Shown: positions 52,853-62,131, numbered from the stretch's first letter. The stretch is 64,000 nucleotides of DNA from JADMIH01 sp036399775 (GCA_036399775.1 DASWMJ010000096.1:62001-126000), one strand, 5' to 3'. Notes: generated by a model from the sequence alone, not told the origin. Made by a program: numbers and translations.

Positions 52853-54400
52853 ATGGCAATGTTGAAACCACGTAAAGCTTATCTGGCTGCCCTGGCGCTC
52901 TTTATAATGCCAATGCTGGCAGCCTGTGGAACTACGGCCACCGCGCCGACCGCCGTTGTAGTCCCGACCGAAACCGCTGCCGTCGTAGTTCCTGACGCTA
53001 CCGACACCGCTGCCCCTGTGGCGGACGCTACCGATACCGCCGCCCCGGCTGCGGAAACACCTGTCGCGGCGCTTACCCCGACCGTCCCGCCGACGGTGCT
53101 GGCGGGTGGCGAAGGCTGCGCCAGTGGATCCACCAAACTGACCTGGTACGTCGGCCTCGGCGCGGGTGGTGACGCGAACGTAATCCCCAAGGAAGAGGCC
53201 TGGGTCAATAATTTCAACAAATCGCAGACCGAAGCCTGCCTGACCCTACAAGTCGTGCATAACCCCGAATCGTATGACACCCTCAAGGCCCAGCTCGCCG
53301 CCGGAAACGGCCCCGACATCGTTGGCCCCGTCGGCAAGGCTGGACGCGCCAGCTTCCAGGGTAGCTGGGCAGATGTGAGTGCGCTGGCGGCAGAAGCCAA
53401 AGTTGACTTGAGCAAGTATGACCCCGCGCTGCTGGAATTCACCAAGGACGAGGGCGTGCTGGTCGGTATCCCGTTCGCACTCTTCCCAAGCTTCATCTAC
53501 TACAACAAAGCCCTCTTCGACGAAGCTAAATTGCCCTACCCACCTCATAAACTTGGCGAGCAGTATAATGGTAAGGAGTGGAACCTCGACACAATGGCCG
53601 AGCTTGCCAGGCAGCTTACGGTTGACGCGAACGGCAACGACGCGACCTCCGCCGACTTCGATGCCAAGAACATCAAGCAGTTCGGTTTCTACGAGTCGAA
53701 TACCGACGCGCGTGGCATAGCAACCCTCTTTGGGGGCGGTCTCCCTTACGACGAGGCCGATACCAAGACCGCCAAGATACCGGAGCATTGGCGAGCCGCC
53801 TGGAAGTGGTACTATGACAGCATGTGGAGCCAACACTACGCGCCCAACTACGACTACCAGCAGAGCGACCTGCTCGGCAAAGGCAACCCCTTCTCGTCGG
53901 GCAACACCGCCATGGCGCACTCTCATAGCTGGTTCACCTGCTGCTTCGACATCCAGAAGCTGAACTGGGACATAGCCGTCATGCCCACGATAAACGGCAA
54001 AGTCACGGCGAAGCTGCACGGCGATACTTTCGCGATCTTGAAGGCAAGCAAGAACCAGCAGGTCGCGTTCAATGTCGTGAGCAAGATGGTCGTGGACAAA
54101 GAGCTTTACCAGATATACGGCGGCATGCCTGCCAAGCCCGAAGACCGCGCCGAGTTCTTCACCGCGTTCGATGCTCGCGTAGCGCCGAACAAGGTAGACT
54201 GGGCAGTGGCTGAGGAGATGGTCAAGCACCCGGACCTGCCTAATCACGAGTCCTGGCTGCCCAACCTGATCAAAGCCAACGACCTCTTCGGCAAGTTCCG
54301 CACGCTGATGGACCAGACGCCCGGCTTGGACATGGACAAGGAAATAGACAAGTTCGAGTCCCAGCTAACCGACGTGTTCAAGTCAGCGCCGGCCCCGTAA
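52853..54400 (+). CDS. Extracellular sugar-binding lipoprotein of an ABC importer
   Basis: 515 residues from the ATG at 52853, fixed by AAGGAGG nine bases upstream; a GTG at 52802 is in frame but has no site. The signal peptide ends with the lipobox LAAC (about Cys24), followed by a Thr/Ala/Val linker of some 70 residues (TDTAAPVADATDTAAP) and the solute-binding core from about residue 90. The core contains the paired Trp and Tyr/Cys residues typical of carbohydrate pockets. Ligand by context an amino sugar or disaccharide. Confidence 0.92.
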   Translation: MAMLKPRKAYLAALALFIMPMLAACGTTATAPTAVVVPTETAAVVVPDATDTAAPVADATDTAAPAAETPVAALTPTVPPTVLAGGEGCASGSTKLTWYVGLGAGGDANVIPKEEAWVNNFNKSQTEACLTLQVVHNPESYDTLKAQLAAGNGPDIVGPVGKAGRASFQGSWADVSALAAEAKVDLSKYDPALLEFTKDEGVLVGIPFALFPSFIYYNKALFDEAKLPYPPHKLGEQYNGKEWNLDTMAELARQLTVDANGNDATSADFDAKNIKQFGFYESNTDARGIATLFGGGLPYDEADTKTAKIPEHWRAAWKWYYDSMWSQHYAPNYDYQQSDLLGKGNPFSSGNTAMAHSHSWFTCCFDIQKLNWDIAVMPTINGKVTAKLHGDTFAILKASKNQQVAFNVVSKMVVDKELYQIYGGMPAKPEDRAEFFTAFDARVAPNKVDWAVAEEMVKHPDLPNHESWLPNLIKANDLFGKFRTLMDQTPGLDMDKEIDKFESQLTDVFKSAPAP

Positions 54401-54418
54401 TCGGTAAAAAATTAATGG

Positions 54419-54462
54419 TTTTCTCTTCTTGCGGCTTCCGAGGAAGCCGCAAGAAGAGAAAA
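54419..54462. promoter_or_regulatory. Perfect 21-bp intercistronic hairpin
   Basis: TTTTCTCTTCTTGCGGCTTC and one more base pair with their exact complement around GA. A run of A rather than T follows, so it is not a plus-strand terminator. It probably protects the binding-protein message or reduces permease expression relative to it. Confidence 0.75.
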
Positions 54463-54505
54463 AAGAATCGCGCCGGGAGCGAAAGCCAGGAAGGAGATAT
54501 GGCTG

Positions 54506-55474
54506 ATGGCAGCGACAGATTTAGCCTTAGGTCGAAGGTCGGAGTCTCAACCCAAACGCCGGATTACCGCACTGGAGCGCGGACGCCTCCGGTGGGGGTT
54601 GTTCTTCATGGCCCCCTGGTTCATCGGGTTCCTGGCGTTCCAACTCTTGCCTATCGTATCCACTATATTCTTGTCGTTCACCGACTACAGCGCGACCAAA
54701 GAATTCGCGCCCGGCAATTTCAACATGGTCGGCCTCAACAACTATGGCCGCCTCTTCACCGACCCCCAACTCATTCAATCCGTAGGCGTAACCCTGAAAT
54801 TTGCCGTAATCGCCGTGCCGCTTGGCCTGATAATCCCGCTATCCTTTGCTTTGCTAGTCAACTCAAAGCACCTGCTGGCCCCTAACATATTCAGGACTCT
54901 CTATTTTCTGCCGACGGTTATCCCGCTCGTCGCCGGTGTGATGGTCTTTCAGGGAGTGCTGAACGCGCAGTCCGGCTGGATCAATCTGTCGCTCAAGTCT
55001 ATCGGGATAGAAGGCCCACGCTGGTTGAGCGACCCTAACTGGGCCGTGCCCGCGCTCAACCTGTTGAGCCTGTGGGCTGTGGGCAACGCCATGATAATCC
55101 TGCTCGCGGGCTTGCAAGGCGTCCCTACGGAGATCCTTGAGGCGGCGACGGTAGACGGCGCGAATGGTGTGCAGCGCTTCTTCCGTATCACGATCCCGAT
55201 GATATCGCCCGTCATCTTCTACAATGTCACCCTCGGAGTTATTGGCGCCTTCCAGTATTTCGTCGCGGCCCTGCTCATCGGCGGGCGCAACGGCGACCCC
55301 CAGGGGGCCACGCTCTTCTATAACCTGCACTTCTACCGGCAGGCTTTTGTTTTCAACGATATGGGCTACGGCTCGGCCCTGGCGCTGATGATGTTTATTA
55401 CGGTAATGATCCTGACCGGGATCATGTTTTCTGTGGGCCAGAAGGCAGTTTACTACGCAGGCGGAGATGCCTAA
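54506..55474 (+). CDS. Sugar ABC permease (MalF type)
   Basis: 322 residues, six membrane segments after a 30-residue basic N-terminus. The EAA-type loop is VPTEILEAATVDGANGVQRFFRITIPMISP. Two ATGs are close; the AAGGAG at 54491-54496 is 9 bp before the ATG at 54506 but only 2 bp before the out-of-frame ATG at 54499, so 54506 is the start. It acts with the 55582 permease and the binding protein. Confidence 0.92.
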   Translation: MAATDLALGRRSESQPKRRITALERGRLRWGLFFMAPWFIGFLAFQLLPIVSTIFLSFTDYSATKEFAPGNFNMVGLNNYGRLFTDPQLIQSVGVTLKFAVIAVPLGLIIPLSFALLVNSKHLLAPNIFRTLYFLPTVIPLVAGVMVFQGVLNAQSGWINLSLKSIGIEGPRWLSDPNWAVPALNLLSLWAVGNAMIILLAGLQGVPTEILEAATVDGANGVQRFFRITIPMISPVIFYNVTLGVIGAFQYFVAALLIGGRNGDPQGATLFYNLHFYRQAFVFNDMGYGSALALMMFITVMILTGIMFSVGQKAVYYAGGDA

Positions 55475-55475
55475 A

Positions 55476-55564
55476 CGAATTACGAATTACGAATTACGAA
55501 TTACGAGTTGAGAGGAACGTGTAAGAATTCGTAATTCGTAATTCGTAATTCGTAATTCGTAATT
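55476..55564. repeat. Short-word hairpin (AATTCGT words)
   Basis: The left arm has CGAATTA words, the right arm has five AATTCGT words, with GAGAGGAACGTGTAAG between. It lies between the two permease genes. Confidence 0.9.
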
Positions 55565-55581
55565 GGAAAAGTGAGGGAAAG

Positions 55582-56667
55582 ATGGCAACTTTGGCTCAAG
55601 TAGAAAAGTCACGCCCGGTGGCATCCGCACGCCGGACCAAGTGGGGACCGCGCCGTCTTTCCGCACAGGTGCTTATCACCTCGCTGGGGCTGGCGGTAAT
55701 GCTGATATTCCTGATGCCGCTTGGCTACATGGTCATGACCGCGTTCAAGGACGATTCTCAGCTTTCCGCTCAGCGCGCGCCTCTTTGGCCCGCCAAAGCA
55801 TCTACTTATACTTATGAAGGCAAGGAGCTGCCGCTTTACAATGTGCCGACAAGCGAAGGGACCAAACAGTGGGCTTTAGTCAAAGGCTTCCGCGAAGATA
55901 GCGACTTCATCGACCCTGCCCATCCTGAGCAAGGTGTGTTCAATTGGAAGGGGAGGTACCGCACTCTTGAGCCGGTTTACCACTTCTCGCCCACGCTCGA
56001 CAACTTTGTCATGGCCTGGAACCAGGTGCAGTTCGGGGTGCTATTCAAGAATACCTTCCTGATCGCCATCATCAGCACGGTCGGCACGCTGATTTCGTGC
56101 ATCCTCGTGGCTTACGGGTTCGCGCGCTTTCGCATCCCAGGCAAAAATATCCTTTTCATCATCCTGATTTCGACGATAGTCCTGCCGCCACAGGCCACTA
56201 TCATACCGCTCTACATCCTGTTCGCCAAGCTGGGGTGGACGGGGACGTGGCTGCCGCTACTCGTGCCCGCCTTCTTCGCCAATGCATATGACGTCTTCTT
56301 GCTGCGCCAGTATTTCATGAGCATCCCCAAGGAAATGGACGAGGCTGCGATGCTCGATGGCGCTAACCCATTGCGGACGCTCGTATCGGTCATCATCCCC
56401 CAGTCCATCCCGGCGATCACGGCGGTGACCCTCTTCCACTTCTTCTTCACGTGGAACGACTATTTCGCGCCCCTGGTCTACCTGGTAGGCAAAGAGGACC
56501 TCTACCCCATCTCGGTAGGCATAGCCAAGTTCGTAGGGACGTTCAGCATCTATCCTGGGCGAGCAATGGCAACCGCCGTGATGACCCTCATTCTCCCCGC
56601 GCTGATGTTCTTCTTCGCTCAGCGCCAGTTCATGCAGGGCGTGGTAGTCACGGGTGTAGACAAATAA
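55582..56667 (+). CDS. Carbohydrate ABC permease (MalG type)
   Basis: 361 residues. The N-terminal part carries an unusual loop of about 90 residues after the first membrane segment (APLWPAKASTYTYEGKELPL...PVYHFSPTLDNF), then five more membrane segments and the EAA loop IPKEMDEAAMLDGANPLRTL. GAGGGAAAG precedes the ATG. No ATPase gene accompanies this transporter. Confidence 0.92.
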   Translation: MATLAQVEKSRPVASARRTKWGPRRLSAQVLITSLGLAVMLIFLMPLGYMVMTAFKDDSQLSAQRAPLWPAKASTYTYEGKELPLYNVPTSEGTKQWALVKGFREDSDFIDPAHPEQGVFNWKGRYRTLEPVYHFSPTLDNFVMAWNQVQFGVLFKNTFLIAIISTVGTLISCILVAYGFARFRIPGKNILFIILISTIVLPPQATIIPLYILFAKLGWTGTWLPLLVPAFFANAYDVFLLRQYFMSIPKEMDEAAMLDGANPLRTLVSVIIPQSIPAITAVTLFHFFFTWNDYFAPLVYLVGKEDLYPISVGIAKFVGTFSIYPGRAMATAVMTLILPALMFFFAQRQFMQGVVVTGVDK

Positions 56668-56748
56668 TTTTAGATTTCCGATTTTAGATTTTAGATTGTT
56701 TCAGCGTTACCCTATTCAATCTAAAATCTAAAATCGGAAATCTAAAAT
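56667..56748. repeat. Short-word hairpin (ATTTTAG words)
   Basis: Arms starting TTTTAGATTTCCGATTTTAG with exact complement on the right; loop TTTCAGCGTTACCCTATT. It lies between the permease and the GH1 gene. Confidence 0.92.
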
Positions 56749-56766
56749 AAGGAGATTGCAATCATA

Positions 56767-58089
56767 ATGACAACCCCGGATACTTTTCCTCCCGACTTTG
56801 CCTGGGGCGCTGCCACGGCGGCTTACCAGATCGAGGGCGCGTTCAACGAGGACGGCAGGGGAGAGTCGATATGGGACCGCTTCAGCCATACGCCGGGTAA
56901 GGTGAAGAACGGCGATACCGGCGACGTGGCATGCGACCATTACCACCGCTACCGCGAAGACATAGCCTTGATGAAGCAGATCGGCCTCAAGGCATATCGC
57001 TTTTCGACTTCCTGGCCCAGGGTCCTCCCAAACGGGCGGGGTCCCGCCAATCGCTTAGGGCTGGATTTCTATGATAGGCTAGTGGACCAATTGCTGGAGG
57101 CGAATATCCAGCCATTCCTGACCCTGTACCACTGGGACCTGCCCCAGGCGCTGCAAGACAAGGGCGGGTGGGCCAACCGCGACACCTGCGGCTATTTCGC
57201 CGATTACGCCACGCTCATGGCCCGGCGTTTCGGCGATCGTGTGAACTACTGGACTACCTTCAATGAGCCGTGGGTTGTTGCGTGGGTCGGCAATTACCAG
57301 GGTGAGCACGCTCCAGGCTTCACCGATATAAAGCTGGCGATGCACGCAACTCACCATCTGCTGGTCGCGCACGGGCTGGCAACGCAAGCGATCCGCACGA
57401 TAGCCCCACAGGTCAACTTTGGTATCGTGCTCGATTTCGCGCCCCCGGAGCCTGCCGAAGAGACCGAGGACAACCATGCCGCCGCAGAGTCAATCTGGCA
57501 GCGAGGTGGCGCGCTCTTCTTAGACCCACTTTTCCGGGGGCACTATCCGCCCACCGTCCAGCCGTTTGTCGAAGAATGCGAGGTGCCCGTGCAACCGGGC
57601 GACCACGCTCTCATCGCGCAACCTCTCGACTATGTCGGCGTCAACTTCTACCGGCGCATAGTGTTTGACGAGCAAGGCAACCCGGCCCGCGTTCCGGGCG
57701 CTGAGTATACCGAAATGGACTGGGAAGTCCACGCACCCGCTTTCAAGCGCCTGCTGCTTCGCCTGTCCAGCGAGTACCGCCTACCGCCCATCTACATTAC
57801 CGAGAACGGGGCTGCGTTCGCGGATGAAGTCGGCAGGGATGGAGAGGTCCATGATGAGCGCCGCCTGAATTATATCCGGGAGCATCTTGGTGCCGTGCAT
57901 GAAGCCATGTCGGAAGGCGCGGACGTACGCGGCTATTTTGCCTGGTCGCTGCTCGATAACTTTGAATGGGCAGAGGGCTATTCCAAGCGCTTCGGCCTCG
58001 TCTACGTTGACTACCCGACGCAAAAGCGCATCATCAAGGACAGCGGGAAATGGTACGCGCAGGTCATCGCGCAAAACCGGCTATTTTAG
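56767..58089 (+). CDS. GH1 beta-glucosidase/beta-glycosidase
   Basis: 440 residues, a typical GH1 length, no signal peptide, so it acts on imported substrate in the cytoplasm. The acid/base is Glu167 in TFNEPW; the nucleophile is Glu346 in YITENG. AFAWGAATAAYQIEG-like N-terminal residues (FAWGAATAAYQIEG at 11-24) and WSLLDNFEWAEGYSKRFGL near the end complete the signature. AAGGAG lies 12 bp before the ATG. Confidence 0.95.
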   Translation: MTTPDTFPPDFAWGAATAAYQIEGAFNEDGRGESIWDRFSHTPGKVKNGDTGDVACDHYHRYREDIALMKQIGLKAYRFSTSWPRVLPNGRGPANRLGLDFYDRLVDQLLEANIQPFLTLYHWDLPQALQDKGGWANRDTCGYFADYATLMARRFGDRVNYWTTFNEPWVVAWVGNYQGEHAPGFTDIKLAMHATHHLLVAHGLATQAIRTIAPQVNFGIVLDFAPPEPAEETEDNHAAAESIWQRGGALFLDPLFRGHYPPTVQPFVEECEVPVQPGDHALIAQPLDYVGVNFYRRIVFDEQGNPARVPGAEYTEMDWEVHAPAFKRLLLRLSSEYRLPPIYITENGAAFADEVGRDGEVHDERRLNYIREHLGAVHEAMSEGADVRGYFAWSLLDNFEWAEGYSKRFGLVYVDYPTQKRIIKDSGKWYAQVIAQNRLF

Positions 58090-58127
58090 ATTGAATAGTT
58101 GGCTCCGAAATCTAAAATCTAAAATCA
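58084..58127. repeat. Short-word repeat (ATTTTAG words)
   Basis: TTTTAGATTGAATAG and CCGAAATCTAAAATCTAAAA words around GTTGGCT. It sits between the GH1 and ROK kinase genes; the GH1 stop lies within it. Confidence 0.8.
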
Positions 58128-58142
58128 CTTTGAGGTAATCTG

Positions 58143-59213
58143 ATGGACAGTCGGGGCCAACGGCGCGACCTGCTGGTAGGAGTGGACGTAGGCGGGACCA
58201 AGGTCGCCGTGCTGGTGGTTGACGGCGGCTACAACGTGCTCAGCCAGATCATGCTACCGACCGTCCTAGGCAGTTCCCAGGCCACGCTAACCTCCATCAC
58301 AGGGGCTGTGCAGCAAGGCGTCGAGCAGGCGGGAGCAAGTCTGGATTGCGTAGCGGCGGTGGGCCTCGGCGTTCCGGGGAGAGTAGACACCGCAACGGGG
58401 CTTGTACGCCGCGCCGTGAACCTGGGTTGGGAAGAGCTGCCCTTCGGCCAACTCCTCTCGGCTCAGCTTGGCGTGCCATGCGTGCTCGAAAACGATGTGA
58501 CGCTGGCTGCTATAGGCGCACAGCATTATATGGGCATAAGCGAAGCGAGGGGTGCCAGCCGCAATATGGCCTATGTAAGCGTGGGCACGGGTATCGCCGC
58601 AGGGCTTGTGCTCGATGGCCGCACCTATCGAGGCGCGCACGGTATGGCAGGTGAGATCGGCCACATGATAATCGCCCCCGGTGGGCCTCGCTGCCAGTGT
58701 GGCGCGCACGGCTGCCTGGAAGCGGTAGCGGCAGGCCCCGCGATTGCGCGCCTGGGAGAGGAAGCTGCTTTGTCCCCCGGCGATACGCTGTTGCGCCTGT
58801 ACAGGCCCGTAACCGCCGAGGCCGTGTACCAGGCAGCGAGAGATGGGGACGCTGCCGCTACTACCATCATCCGCAAGGTAAGTGGGCACCTCGCGCTGGC
58901 TCTTCAGCAGCTTATCGTAGCCTACGACGTGGAATGCATCGTATTTGGCGGCGGTGTCTCGCGTGAGGGAGATACGTTCCTTCAGCCCATACTTGCAGAG
59001 CTAGCGCACCTGCGTGAGCAATCCGTACTGACCGGCGAGATGCTGCAACCGGACATGATTCGCGTCTTGCCGTCCGACTACGATGCGGGCGCATGGGGAG
59101 CGGTGCTGCTGGCGGCTGAAAGTACAGCACGCATCTCTCCAAAGTATAGACATGTTACCCTCCCCGACGGGGTTACAGGGGGTGCCCCCGGTAAATTCTC
59201 AGAGACGGGGTAA
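58143..59213 (+). CDS. ROK-family sugar kinase (GlcNAc/glucose kinase type)
   Basis: 356 residues, no HTH. The phosphate loop is VGVDVGGTKVAVLV (12-25); the substrate motif VGLGVPGRVDTATG, the catalytic region VLENDVTLAAIGAQHYMG and the zinc motif CQCGAHGCLEA follow. GAGGT precedes the ATG. In this operon it is best read as the kinase for the hexose or N-acetylhexosamine freed by the glycosidases. Confidence 0.9.
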   Translation: MDSRGQRRDLLVGVDVGGTKVAVLVVDGGYNVLSQIMLPTVLGSSQATLTSITGAVQQGVEQAGASLDCVAAVGLGVPGRVDTATGLVRRAVNLGWEELPFGQLLSAQLGVPCVLENDVTLAAIGAQHYMGISEARGASRNMAYVSVGTGIAAGLVLDGRTYRGAHGMAGEIGHMIIAPGGPRCQCGAHGCLEAVAAGPAIARLGEEAALSPGDTLLRLYRPVTAEAVYQAARDGDAAATTIIRKVSGHLALALQQLIVAYDVECIVFGGGVSREGDTFLQPILAELAHLREQSVLTGEMLQPDMIRVLPSDYDAGAWGAVLLAAESTARISPKYRHVTLPDGVTGGAPGKFSETG

Positions 59214-59220
59214 AGCCAAC

Positions 59221-59313
59221 GGTAGGGGCGACCCGGTGGGGCGCCCAGGGGGGGGTGGCGGATCATGCGTGCCGGCGACCTCAGACAGGGCGACCCACCG
59301 GGTCGCCCCTACC
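59221..59313. repeat. GTAGGGGCG hairpin, ACCCGGTGGG word
   Basis: GGTAGGGGCGACCCGGTGGG and complement face the core GGTGGCGGATCATGCGTG. The same word as the copy in the MITE-like element. Confidence 0.87.
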
Positions 59314-59356
59314 GGAAACATATTCTTCTTCCTTCAATCTATAAATAGGAGAAATA

Positions 59357-60961
59357 ATGGGTAATTCCGCATTCCGCATTCCGCATTCCGCAATTACTCT
59401 TGAGCAAGCCGTCGGCCAGAAGTTGCTGGCGGCCTTCCAGGGTTACCATGTACCCGACGGGTTGGTGGATTTGCTGAAGCATACGCAGATCGGCGGGGTA
59501 ACTCTGTTCCGCTCGTTGAACGTGCAGAACCCCGCACAAGTACGCGACCTGACTAACGCTTTGCAAACAGCAGCGGCGACAGCCGGGCAGCCTCCACTTC
59601 TGATTTGCGCGGACCAGGAGGGCGGCCAGTTGTTGGCTATGGCAGGCACTACCCCTTTCCCTGGCAACATGGCGCTGGGGGCTACGCGCTCGCCGGAGCT
59701 TGCCCACCGCACCGGATTCGCGATTGGGCGGGAGCTTGCGGCTATGGGAATAAATGTCAATTATGCGCCGGTGTGCGATGTGAACGTCAACCCGCAAAAC
59801 CCGGTAATAGGTACCCGTTCTTTCGGTGAAGACCCTGCCGAGGTGGGGCGGCTTGGCGCGGCAATGATCGAGGGGCTGCAAGCGGCGGGCGTGGCAGCAA
59901 CGGCCAAGCACTTCCCCGGACATGGAGACACGGCCACCGACTCGCACTACGCCACGCCCGTGCTACCCTTCGATGAAGAGCGTTTGCGCCGGGTCGAACT
60001 ACCCCCGTTCAGCAGCGCGATTGAGGCGGGCGTCAAGCTGATGATGACCGCGCATATAGCCCTGCCGGGCCTCACCGGGGGCCTCGAAGTGCCTGCCACC
60101 CTTTCTCCCGCGATCATGAGGAAGCTTTTGCGAGACGATCTTGGCTTTCGTGGGGTAGTGGTTAGCGACGCGATGGATATGGGTGCCATCGAAAGGGGGC
60201 TGGGCCTCGCGATAGACTGTATAGCTGCATCGGCGGCAGGGGTTGACTTGCTGTTGCTCGCCGACTGTGGCGAGGGCTTCCAGGCCGTGTACTCTGCCGT
60301 GCTACAAGCAGCCAGGAGAGGTCTACTTGAACCCGGCGAAATGATGGCATCGGCCCACAGAGTGCTAGAGCTGAAGGCATGGCTCAACAAGCACGAACAA
60401 CCAGGATTAGAAGTAGTAAACTGCGAAGAGCATCGCGCCCTGGCCTACGAGATAGCCGCCCAATCGGTTACCCTGCTGCGCGATACGCAGGGGTGCTTAC
60501 CTTTGAGTCTCCCAGCTGAAGCACGGATAGCCCTGGTCCTGCCTCGCCCATCGGATCTCACGCCCGCCGACACTTCTTCATACGATAAGCCGGTGTTGGC
60601 AGAGATGCTGCGCCGGTACCATCCCGCCGTAGACCAAATAGATGTGCCCACCAACCCCGGTTCGTCCGATATTGGCGCGGTGTTGCAACAGGTAAAGGAC
60701 TACGACCTCGTAATAGTGGGTACCATCAACGCCTTCCAGCACGAAGGGCAGGCCGCCCTGGTCAATATGCTGCTGGAGGCAGGCAGCAAGTTAATAGCGG
60801 TGGCCCTCCGTATGCCTTATGACCTGTCGGCCTATCCGGGCGCGCCCACATATATTTGCACCTATAACCTTCAGCCGCCGTCTATGGAAGCCCTGGCCGA
60901 CGCTTTGTGGGGGCGGATTCCTTTCGTGGGGCGATCACCCGTTATGGTGGCGGGTGCCTGA
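59357..60961 (+). CDS. nagZ: GH3 beta-N-acetylhexosaminidase (NagZ type)
   Basis: 534 residues, longer than E. coli NagZ (341) because a second alpha/beta-sandwich domain follows the barrel, as in many Gram-positive and Chloroflexota GH3s. The NagZ motif KHFPGHGDTATDSH is at 184-197; the nucleophile is Asp271 in VVSDAMDMG. No signal peptide is seen. Residues 3-13 (NSAFRIPHSAI) are encoded by a CATTCCG repeat. AGGAG precedes the ATG. It releases GlcNAc from chitobiose or muropeptide fragments. Confidence 0.9.
   Translation: MGNSAFRIPHSAITLEQAVGQKLLAAFQGYHVPDGLVDLLKHTQIGGVTLFRSLNVQNPAQVRDLTNALQTAAATAGQPPLLICADQEGGQLLAMAGTTPFPGNMALGATRSPELAHRTGFAIGRELAAMGINVNYAPVCDVNVNPQNPVIGTRSFGEDPAEVGRLGAAMIEGLQAAGVAATAKHFPGHGDTATDSHYATPVLPFDEERLRRVELPPFSSAIEAGVKLMMTAHIALPGLTGGLEVPATLSPAIMRKLLRDDLGFRGVVVSDAMDMGAIERGLGLAIDCIAASAAGVDLLLLADCGEGFQAVYSAVLQAARRGLLEPGEMMASAHRVLELKAWLNKHEQPGLEVVNCEEHRALAYEIAAQSVTLLRDTQGCLPLSLPAEARIALVLPRPSDLTPADTSSYDKPVLAEMLRRYHPAVDQIDVPTNPGSSDIGAVLQQVKDYDLVIVGTINAFQHEGQAALVNMLLEAGSKLIAVALRMPYDLSAYPGAPTYICTYNLQPPSMEALADALWGRIPFVGRSPVMVAGA
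59365..59394. repeat. Short-word repeat (CATTCCG) in the nagZ start
   Basis: Four CATTCCG words right after the nagZ ATG, translated in frame. The word is the complement of the GGAATGC type in glcF. Confidence 0.78.
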
Positions 60962-60973
60962 GGTAGAGCACTG

Positions 60974-62131
60974 ATGCTCTATATCGAGCCTGCGGCCATT
61001 GTAACACCCGAAGGCTTGCTGGAAGATCGCGCGGTGCTTGTGGATGGCGAGCGCATCGTTGCCGTTGACTATGCCTCCCGGCTGCCATGTCCGGCGGGGG
61101 CGCGCAAACGGGAAGCGGCGGGCCTATCGCTGGCTCCCGGCTTTATCGACCTTCAGATAAATGGGGCCTTCGGTAGCGATTTCACCAACGAGCCGGGCGC
61201 TATCTGGCAAGCAGCCGCCCTACTGCCCAGGTATGGCGTCACGTCATTTCTGCCGACGATTATTAGCTCGCCGCGTGAGAGGGTGGAGATAGCCCAGGCT
61301 GTCATATGTGAGGGCCAGCCTCCAGGCTTCAGGGGTGCAACTCCGCTTGGGCTTCACCTTGAAGGGCCATTCCTCAACCCGGCAAAGCGCGGCGCGCACA
61401 ACCCGGCGCACCTACGCCTGCCCGATACGGCGGAGGCTCAAGGCTGGACCCCGGATAGAGGTATCCGTTTTGTAACGCTGGCTCCTGAGCTACCCGGCGC
61501 ACTTGGGATGATCGAAATGCTGGCAGCGCGAGGCATAGTAGTCAGCGAGGGCCATTCCCTGGCTAATTATGAGGAGGGCATCGCCGGTATCAATGCGGGC
61601 ATCAGATATGGCACCCACCTGTTCAACGCTATGCCCGTACTGGACCACCGGGAACCGGGGCTGGTGGGTGCGCTGCTTGGCGATGGCCGGGTAACTGTTG
61701 GGCTTATAGCCGACGGCATCCACCTGCACCCCAGCATGGTAGCGCTGGCCTGGAAAGCTAAAGGCCCCTCTCGGTTAAGCCTGGTGACGGATGCAATGGC
61801 GGCACTCGGCATGTCAGATGGCATCTATAAACTGGCGGACCAGGACGTGATTGTAGCGGGTGAGGCGGCCCGCCTGGCAGACGGCAGGTTGGCGGGAAGC
61901 GTGCTGACCCTGGACCAGGCTGTGCGCAACCTGATCAGTTTTGCAGGTTGTAGTCCATGCGATGCCATCTCCACCGTAACTACCGTACCTGCATCGCTAC
62001 TTGGAATGGCGGACTCGCGAAGCCAGATCGCCCCAGGCTCCCGCGCCGACATGGTATTGCTGGACGGCGGTCTGCGCGTTGTGGAGACGCTGGTCGCCGG
62101 AGAGGTCGTTTATTCAACACGGGCCGATTAA
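60974..62131 (+). CDS. nagA: N-acetylglucosamine-6-phosphate deacetylase
   Basis: 385 residues, the normal length. FIDLQINGAFGSDF is the N-terminal family mark; LHLEGPFLNPAKRGAHNPAHL supplies the metal Glu and substrate His; SEGHSLANYE and GTHLFNAMPVLDHREPG the two histidines; LVTDAMAALG the catalytic Asp. It deacetylates GlcNAc-6-P to GlcN-6-P. It starts 12 bp after the nagZ stop. Confidence 0.95.
   Translation: MLYIEPAAIVTPEGLLEDRAVLVDGERIVAVDYASRLPCPAGARKREAAGLSLAPGFIDLQINGAFGSDFTNEPGAIWQAAALLPRYGVTSFLPTIISSPRERVEIAQAVICEGQPPGFRGATPLGLHLEGPFLNPAKRGAHNPAHLRLPDTAEAQGWTPDRGIRFVTLAPELPGALGMIEMLAARGIVVSEGHSLANYEEGIAGINAGIRYGTHLFNAMPVLDHREPGLVGALLGDGRVTVGLIADGIHLHPSMVALAWKAKGPSRLSLVTDAMAALGMSDGIYKLADQDVIVAGEAARLADGRLAGSVLTLDQAVRNLISFAGCSPCDAISTVTTVPASLLGMADSRSQIAPGSRADMVLLDGGLRVVETLVAGEVVYSTRAD

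Noticed and set aside
54415..54885. 156-codon plus-strand frame over the hairpin and permease start
   Set aside because: It overlaps the permease in another frame and contains the intercistronic hairpin; no homology is recognisable.
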